From positions 1 through 31,468 of the forward strand of contig VEPB01000099.1 in assembly GCA_012026715.1 (NCBI GenBank): DNA of 31,468 nucleotides, written 5' to 3'. The translations under genes were made by a program, and so were the position numbers. The notes under the pieces were generated by a model that did no database searches, had not been told where the DNA came from, and was given only the letters and a program-made list of their open reading frames with translations. Below are positions 25,774-31,468 of the stretch, piece after piece; the first letter of the stretch is position 1; each line of letters begins with the position of its first letter. Source of the DNA: Methylococcaceae bacterium. GTDB taxonomy: Bacteria > Pseudomonadota > Gammaproteobacteria > Methylococcales > Methylococcaceae.

Positions 25774-26672
25774 GGCGTTTCGTTGGGATAGCCACCGCTC
25801 CAGTTGAGCTTGGCGCGGAGGATCTGGAAGAAGTCGTGGTCGCCCGGATGCAGCATGCGAAACGGCTGGGGATCGGTGGCGATGCGGATGGTGTCGTGCA
25901 CCTTCACATCGGGGATGGCGAAGCTGTCGCAGGCCATCTGGGCGGCGAACTGCCGGCTGGGGCGGAAGGTCACGTCCACCACGCTGTCGGCGGAGATGAC
26001 TACCGGGCGGTTGCTCAGGGTGTGGGGGTTGATGGGCACCAGCACGATGGCCTTCAGGGTGGGATAGAGGATCGGCCCGCCGCCGGACAGCGCATAGGCG
26101 GTGGAGCCGGTCGGAGTCGAGACGATCAGTCCGTCGGAGCGCTGGCAGTTGAAGAAGCTGCCGTCGATGTGGGTCACGATCTCGATCATGCGGGTGGCGT
26201 TGGAGCTGCGCACCACCACGTCGTTGACCGCGGTGCGCTCATGGATCACTTCGCCTTGGCACAGGATCTTGGCCCGCAGCAACTGCCGTTCCTCGGAGTG
26301 GTACTGGCCCGCCAGAATCTGGTCCAGCCGGGCGAATACCTCGTCGGGGGAGATGTCCACCAGAAATCCCAGCCGGCCCAGGTTGACCCCCACCAGGGGT
26401 ACCCGGTGGTCAGCCATGGCCCGCGCCGCGCTCAGCAAGGTGCCGTCGCCGCCCACCACCACCGCCAGATCGGCCTCCCGGCCCAGCCGGTCGAGCGCTG
26501 AGGAAGGCAGTGGGGCCAGCAGTTGTTCGGCGCAGTCGGCGTCGACCGTAACCGCTAGCCCCCGGGCGGTCAGGTGGCGGTAGATCAGCGGCACCAACTC
26601 ACCGATGCGGGGCGCGTCGGGCTTGCCGATCAGGGCAATCCGTCGGAAGGGAGTATCCAGGTCGGCGGGCAA
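25767..26672 (-). CDS. nadK: NAD kinase
   Basis: ATP-dependent phosphorylation of NAD to NADP, the only de novo source of NADP. The 301-residue protein has the catalytic GGDGT at 74-78, the NAD-binding NDVV region, and the glycine-rich motif DGLIVSTPTGSTAYALSGGGPI. The start is TTG 26672, with AGGA seven bases upstream; no ATG or GTG would give a complete N-terminal strand before RRIALIGK. It lies 37 bases after the bacterioferritin-like gene and overlaps recN by seven bases. Confidence 0.96.
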   Translation of the reverse strand: MPADLDTPFRRIALIGKPDAPRIGELVPLIYRHLTARGLAVTVDADCAEQLLAPLPSSALDRLGREADLAVVVGGDGTLLSAARAMADHRVPLVGVNLGRLGFLVDISPDEVFARLDQILAGQYHSEERQLLRAKILCQGEVIHERTAVNDVVVRSSNATRMIEIVTHIDGSFFNCQRSDGLIVSTPTGSTAYALSGGGPILYPTLKAIVLVPINPHTLSNRPVVISADSVVDVTFRPSRQFAAQMACDSFAIPDVKVHDTIRIATDPQPFRMLHPGDHDFFQILRAKLNWSGGYPNETPC

Positions 26673-26709
26673 GGGGCGATCCTAACGGGCGGTTATGGTG
26701 ATCGGGCGT

Positions 26710-27174
26710 TCACGCTCGGGACTGCAGGTAGTTTTCCAGGCCCATGGCCTCGATCAGGCCGAGCTGGATTTCCTGCCAGTGCAACCGGCGTTCGTGGCAC
26801 TCCAACAGCGTCTCCAGCAACGCGCGGGAAACCGAGTCGGACCAACGCTCGCACGATGCCAGGGCCTGCCGTAGCACCGCCAGCAAGAGCGTTTCCATCT
26901 TGCGGGCGGCGGCGAGCATTTCGGCCGGATTCTCGCCGATGTGGAGATAGCCCAGATTGCCAAGATCAGGGCGGCCGTCGAAGAATAGGATGCGTTCGAT
27001 CAGGGCATCGGCCTGTTTCATGGCGGCCGTTGAATGTGCGGTCTGTTCCCGGTTGAGGCGGTGAAATCCCCAATTTCCCAACATTCTGGCATGCAGAAAA
27101 TACTGGTTGATGGCGATGAGTTCGCCGCCAAGCACCTGATTAAGCGCGTCGATGACCGCGCGATTGCCTCGCAT
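26710..27174 (-). CDS. bfr: Bacterioferritin-like protein with degraded ferroxidase centre
   Basis: A four-helix-bundle protein of 154 residues that aligns with E. coli bacterioferritin without gaps up to at least residue 133 (starts MRGNRAVIDALNQVL, ends MGLENYLQSRA). The heme ligand M52 is present. Of the six dinuclear-iron ligands only E18 and E94 remain: position 51 is Ala, 54 is Gln, 127 is His and 130 is Arg. Such a subunit should bind heme at the dimer interface but not oxidise iron itself. Some bacteria build mixed bacterioferritins from one ferroxidase subunit and one heme-type subunit, so a partner may be encoded elsewhere. ATG 27174; a CGGAGAA site lies upstream. Divergent from hrcA, and probably first in a bfr-nadK-recN unit. 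Confidence 0.85.
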   Translation of the reverse strand: MRGNRAVIDALNQVLGGELIAINQYFLHARMLGNWGFHRLNREQTAHSTAAMKQADALIERILFFDGRPDLGNLGYLHIGENPAEMLAAARKMETLLLAVLRQALASCERWSDSVSRALLETLLECHERRLHWQEIQLGLIEAMGLENYLQSRA

Positions 27175-27253
27175 CTGGGCTGTTCTCCGGGGAAGGGCTC
27201 AACGCCTTGGCCACGACTGGCAGGAAGCGCTGGCGCGCAATGGTATGAGCTTC

Positions 27254-27282
27254 TTGACACTTAATCTAGCGGTTGTTAATTT
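27254..27282 (+). promoter_or_regulatory. Sigma-70 promoter of the hrcA operon
   Basis: A perfect -35, TTGACA at 27254-27259, is followed after 17 bases by TAATTT at 27277-27282, preceded by TG plus one base (an extended -10). The predicted start, near 27289, lies inside the CIRCE operator, so HrcA binding would block it. Confidence 0.6.
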
Positions 27283-27307
27283 GGCACTCTCTCCCTCTGA
27301 GTGCTAA
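27281..27307 (+). promoter_or_regulatory. CIRCE operator (HrcA binding site)
   Basis: TTGGCACTC at 27281-27289, nine spacer bases and GAGTGCTAA at 27299-27307. The consensus is TTAGCACTC-N9-GAGTGCTAA, so only one base differs (G for A at the third position). It sits directly in front of hrcA at the promoter, the standard place for autoregulation by HrcA, with GroEL as the temperature sensor. Its position also shows that the hrcA start must lie downstream. Confidence 0.95.
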
Positions 27308-27323
27308 TCATCTTGTCGCCGCC

Positions 27324-28394
27324 GTGACTCGTGCCGCCAAGTTTCCAGACCTGAGCGATCGGGCGCAACACCTGTTGAAGATCTTGGTGGAGCGTTACAT
27401 CTACGACGGCCAGCCGGTAGGATCTCGTTCCCTGTCGAAGGAGGCGGGTCTCAATCTGAGTCCCGCGACCATCCGCAACGTCATGGCGGACTTGGAAGAT
27501 CTTGGGCTGATCACCGCTCCTCATACTTCCGCCGGCCGCATGCCCACGGTCACCGGCTACCGCTTTTTCGTTGACTCCCTGCTGACCGTGCAGCCCTTGG
27601 AACAGCAGGTGGTGCGACAGCTTCAGCAGGATCTGGCCAGCCCCGGCGATCCCGACGATCTGCTGGAAGCCGCCTCGCGGCTGCTGTCCGACGTGACCCA
27701 CATGGCGGGCTTGGTGCGGGTGCCCCGCCCGGAGGGCGCCACTTTTCGCATGATCGAGTTCCTGCCGCTGTCGGAGCAGCGGATCCTGGTGATCCTGGTG
27801 ACCAACACCCAGGAGGTGCAGAACCGCATCATCTATCCGGGTCGAAGTTTCAGTCCGGCCGAGCTCACCGCCGCCGCCAATTATCTCAACGCGGCCTTCG
27901 CTGGCAGGGCCTTGTCGGAGATTCGCGACATCCTGCTGAAGGACTTGCAGGAGGACCGCGATCGCTTGAATCAGGAGGTGCTGCGGGCGGTGGAAATTGC
28001 CGATCTGGCGTTCCAGGATAGCGGCCAGACCCGGCGCAAGCCGTTTCTGGTGACCGGCGAAACCAATCTGATGGACTTCGACGAACTGGCGGACCGCGAC
28101 CGGCTGCGTGGCCTGTTTTCCGCCTTCCGGCGCAAGGAAGACCTGGTTCACCTGCTGGATCGCTGTCTGGAAACTCCGGGCATCAAGATCTTCATCGGCG
28201 AAGAGTCCGGCTACCAGGTGCTCGACCATTGCAGCCTGGTTACCTCGTCCTACGCCGTCGCGGGCGGGGGCTTCGGTGTGATCGGAGTCATCGGGCCGAC
28301 CCGCATGGCGTACGAAAAAGTCATCCCGCTGGTGGACGTCACCGCAAAATTGTTGGGGGCGGCCTTGAACCAGAAATCTTTGTCCCCATCTTAA
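27324..28394 (+). CDS. hrcA: Heat-inducible transcription repressor HrcA
   Basis: Winged-helix repressor that binds CIRCE elements and needs GroEL to stay active. With the GTG at 27324 the protein has 356 residues (family about 340-350). The N-terminal DNA-binding part shows LSDRAQHLLKILVERYI, PVGSRSLSKEAGLNLSPATI and the wing TSAGRMPTVTGYRFFVD. The C-terminal GAF-like and inserted dimerisation regions end with GVIGVIGPTRMAYEKVIPLVD. The frame is open back to 27273, but those codons lie in the CIRCE and promoter. No good ribosome-binding site is seen before the GTG, so the exact start is uncertain. First gene of hrcA-grpE-dnaK-dnaJ. Confidence 0.95.
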   Translation: MTRAAKFPDLSDRAQHLLKILVERYIYDGQPVGSRSLSKEAGLNLSPATIRNVMADLEDLGLITAPHTSAGRMPTVTGYRFFVDSLLTVQPLEQQVVRQLQQDLASPGDPDDLLEAASRLLSDVTHMAGLVRVPRPEGATFRMIEFLPLSEQRILVILVTNTQEVQNRIIYPGRSFSPAELTAAANYLNAAFAGRALSEIRDILLKDLQEDRDRLNQEVLRAVEIADLAFQDSGQTRRKPFLVTGETNLMDFDELADRDRLRGLFSAFRRKEDLVHLLDRCLETPGIKIFIGEESGYQVLDHCSLVTSSYAVAGGGFGVIGVIGPTRMAYEKVIPLVDVTAKLLGAALNQKSLSPS

Positions 28395-28417
28395 GCCCCG
28401 GTACTTTTTCCCTACGC

Positions 28418-28445
28418 GGCGCGCTCCAGCCAGAGCGGAGCCGCC
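28418..28445 (+). other. Stem-loop in the hrcA-grpE spacer
   Basis: GGCGcGCTCC at 28418-28427 pairs with GGAGCCGCC at 28437-28445: nine base pairs, one bulged C and a nine-base loop. There is no T-run, and it ends 11 bases before the grpE ribosome-binding site. It may be an RNA processing or stabilising element separating hrcA from the chaperone genes. Confidence 0.4.
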
Positions 28446-28471
28446 CATTGTCTATCAGGAGTTTGTGTCAG

Positions 28472-29080
28472 ATGAGTGAAGAACAGTCCTTGCAGGCCAC
28501 CGCCCCGGCCGGCGAGCCGACCGTGCCGCTTGCCGGAGCCCCCGCCGAAACTGCCGAGACCGCCGCCGAAGCGACCCCGCTGGAGCAGTTGGGCGAACAG
28601 TTGATCCTCGCCACTCGGCGCGCCGAGGAAAACTGGGACCGGCTGGTCCGGGTTCAGGCGGAAATGGAGAACCTCCGGCGCCGTACCGAAAAGGAAGTCG
28701 CCGATTCCCGCAAATTCGCATTGGAGCGCTTCGCCAAGGAATTGCTGGTGGTGCTGGACAGCCTGGAACTGGGTATCCAGGCCGCGGCCGGCGACAATGC
28801 AGAAGTGGCTAAGTTGCGCGAAGGGAACGAGCTGACCTTGAAGCAGTTCCTGGCGGTGCTGGACCGGTTCAGCGTGCAGCCCATCGATCCCTTGGGGCAG
28901 CGCTTCAACCCGGAATTGCACCAGGCCATGGCCATGCAGCCCAGCGTCGACGCCGAGCCCAACACGGTGGTCAAGGTGTTCCAGAAGGGCTATGTGCTCA
29001 ACGACAGGCTGCTGCGGCCCGCCATGGTGGTGATCGCCCAGGCCGTCGATCAGGCTCCTCATTTAGACGAGACGGCTTGA
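28472..29080 (+). CDS. grpE: Nucleotide exchange factor GrpE
   Basis: Releases ADP from DnaK to reset the chaperone cycle. The 202-residue protein has a disordered, Ala/Glu/Pro-rich N-terminus (1-40). A long dimerising helix includes RVQAEMENLRRRTEKEV and ALERFAKELLVVLDSLE. A C-terminal beta domain has FNPELHQAMAMQPS, NTVVKVFQKGYVLNDRLLRPAMVVIA. ATG 28472 has AGGAG at 28457-28461. The frame extends upstream only through the hrcA end. The stop codon is embedded in the -35 of a heat-shock promoter serving dnaK. Confidence 0.96.
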   Translation: MSEEQSLQATAPAGEPTVPLAGAPAETAETAAEATPLEQLGEQLILATRRAEENWDRLVRVQAEMENLRRRTEKEVADSRKFALERFAKELLVVLDSLELGIQAAAGDNAEVAKLREGNELTLKQFLAVLDRFSVQPIDPLGQRFNPELHQAMAMQPSVDAEPNTVVKVFQKGYVLNDRLLRPAMVVIAQAVDQAPHLDETA

Positions 29081-29103
29081 AATGTGACGGCCGGCCCCCA
29101 TAT
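29076..29103 (+). promoter_or_regulatory. RpoH (sigma-32) heat-shock promoter for dnaK
   Basis: CTTGAAA at 29076-29082, a 13-base spacer and CCCCATAT at 29096-29103 match the E. coli sigma-32 consensus (CTTGAAA, 11-16 bases, CCCCATNT) at every defined base. The -35 contains the grpE stop codon (TGA 29078-29080). Transcription would start near 29110, about 46 bases before dnaK. It allows dnaK to be induced independently of the HrcA-controlled upstream promoter. Confidence 0.85.
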
Positions 29104-29155
29104 CCGCACCACTTCTTACTAAATCCCTCGAATTGAGAGCCTGGAGACCACAGCA

Positions 29156-31090
<1,935 letters not shown>

Positions 31091-31126
31091 CGCCGGCCTC
31101 TGTCGGTCCCTAAACCCTGACCAGCC

Positions 31127-31153
31127 GCCGCGGGTGTGTAGCCCGCGGCTTTT
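31127..31153 (+). terminator. Intrinsic terminator or attenuator between dnaK and dnaJ
   Basis: GCCGCGGG at 31127-31134 pairs perfectly with CCCGCGGC at 31142-31149 across a seven-base loop and is followed at once by TTTT (31150-31153). It lies only seven bases before the dnaJ ATG. It should end part of the dnaK transcripts and could also hide the dnaJ initiation region, lowering DnaJ relative to DnaK. Confidence 0.75.
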
Positions 31154-31160
31154 ATCCGTT

Positions 31161-31468
31161 ATGGCCAAAGAAGACTACTACGAATTGTTAGGCGTGCCGC
31201 GCAACGCAAGCGACAGCGACATCAAGAAAAGCTTTCGCCGCTTGGCCATGAAATATCATCCGGACCGTAACACCGGCAATCCGGATGCCGAGGAAAAGTT
31301 CAAGAAGATCAAGGAGGCCTACGAGATCCTGGCGGATCCCAAGAAACGTTCGGCCTACGACCAGTTCGGCCATGCCGGGGTTGATCCCTCCATGGGCGGT
31401 GGCGGCCACGGTTTCAATGCCGATTTCAGCGACATCTTCAGCGATGTGTTCGGCGACATCTTCGGTGG
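31161..31468 (+). CDS. dnaJ: Chaperone protein DnaJ, N-terminal part (3' end outside window)
   Basis: J-domain co-chaperone that stimulates the DnaK ATPase and delivers substrates. The first 102 residues are visible: a complete J domain (about 4-70) with the essential HPD at 33-35 and QFGHAG, followed by the start of the Gly/Phe-rich region (DPSMGGGGHGFNADFSDIF). The zinc-finger and C-terminal domains lie beyond the window. ATG 31161 has no recognisable ribosome-binding site; the preceding bases belong to the terminator hairpin and its T-run. Confidence 0.97.
   Translation, partial: MAKEDYYELLGVPRNASDSDIKKSFRRLAMKYHPDRNTGNPDAEEKFKKIKEAYEILADPKKRSAYDQFGHAGVDPSMGGGGHGFNADFSDIFSDVFGDIFG

Noticed and set aside
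27175..27253. Search for a sigma-32 or sigma-70 promoter for the bacterioferritin-like gene on the reverse strand
   Set aside because: Only weak pairs (such as TAGATT with TACCAT) were found, so none is listed.

Overview
The window is a dense, GC-rich stretch of bacterial chromosome made almost entirely of housekeeping genes. Gene content and order (DUF4845-rnc-era-recO-pdxJ; methyltransferase-rnhA-dnaQ; bfr-nadK-recN facing hrcA-grpE-dnaK-dnaJ; erpA/anmK; ettA) indicate a gammaproteobacterium. The GC-rich gene set and the ethylene-receptor-like kinase would suit the methanotroph order Methylococcales, but that placement is inference: no methane-oxidation gene is present. I see no tRNA, rRNA, CRISPR, insertion sequence or prophage.

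Layout. 1-3284: the end of a DUF4845 gene, then rnc, era, recO and pdxJ in one tightly packed forward operon. 3394-4077: an unrecognised two-helix membrane protein with its own promoter. 4192-6435: a CopA-type copper P1B ATPase. 6605-9649: ettA, a translation factor, and a CorB-like CBS-domain membrane protein. 9740-10429: an FHA protein that converges on radA and a DUF2845 secreted protein. 12266-15018: erpA, anmK (reverse) and tyrS. 15079-17008: a reverse operon of methyltransferase, rnhA and dnaQ, with 4-base stop/start overlaps. 17067-18734: a MltD-like lytic transglycosylase lipoprotein. 18735-19310: a 576-base stretch with no convincing gene. 19311-22265: a large hybrid histidine kinase. 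22265-22480: a fragment of a response regulator. 22552-24033: an isolated NuoM-like proton-pump subunit. 24094-27174: a reverse operon of bacterioferritin-like protein, nadK and recN. 27254-31468: the heat-shock operon hrcA-grpE-dnaK-dnaJ, cut by the window edge in dnaJ.

Most notable. The hybrid kinase begins with a membrane domain carrying the copper/ethylene-binding residues of plant ETR1-type receptors at exactly the ETR1 spacing. It continues with PAS, kinase, two receiver domains and an HPt domain, and is followed directly by a decayed response regulator. This looks like a bacterial ethylene (or related small-ligand) phosphorelay whose dedicated output gene has been lost or replaced.

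The heat-shock operon shows layered control: a CIRCE operator for HrcA at the first promoter, a near-perfect RpoH (sigma-32) promoter straddling the grpE stop codon, and an intrinsic-terminator hairpin just in front of dnaJ. The bacterioferritin-like protein keeps the heme-ligand methionine but has lost four of the six ferroxidase ligands, which suggests a specialised partner subunit.
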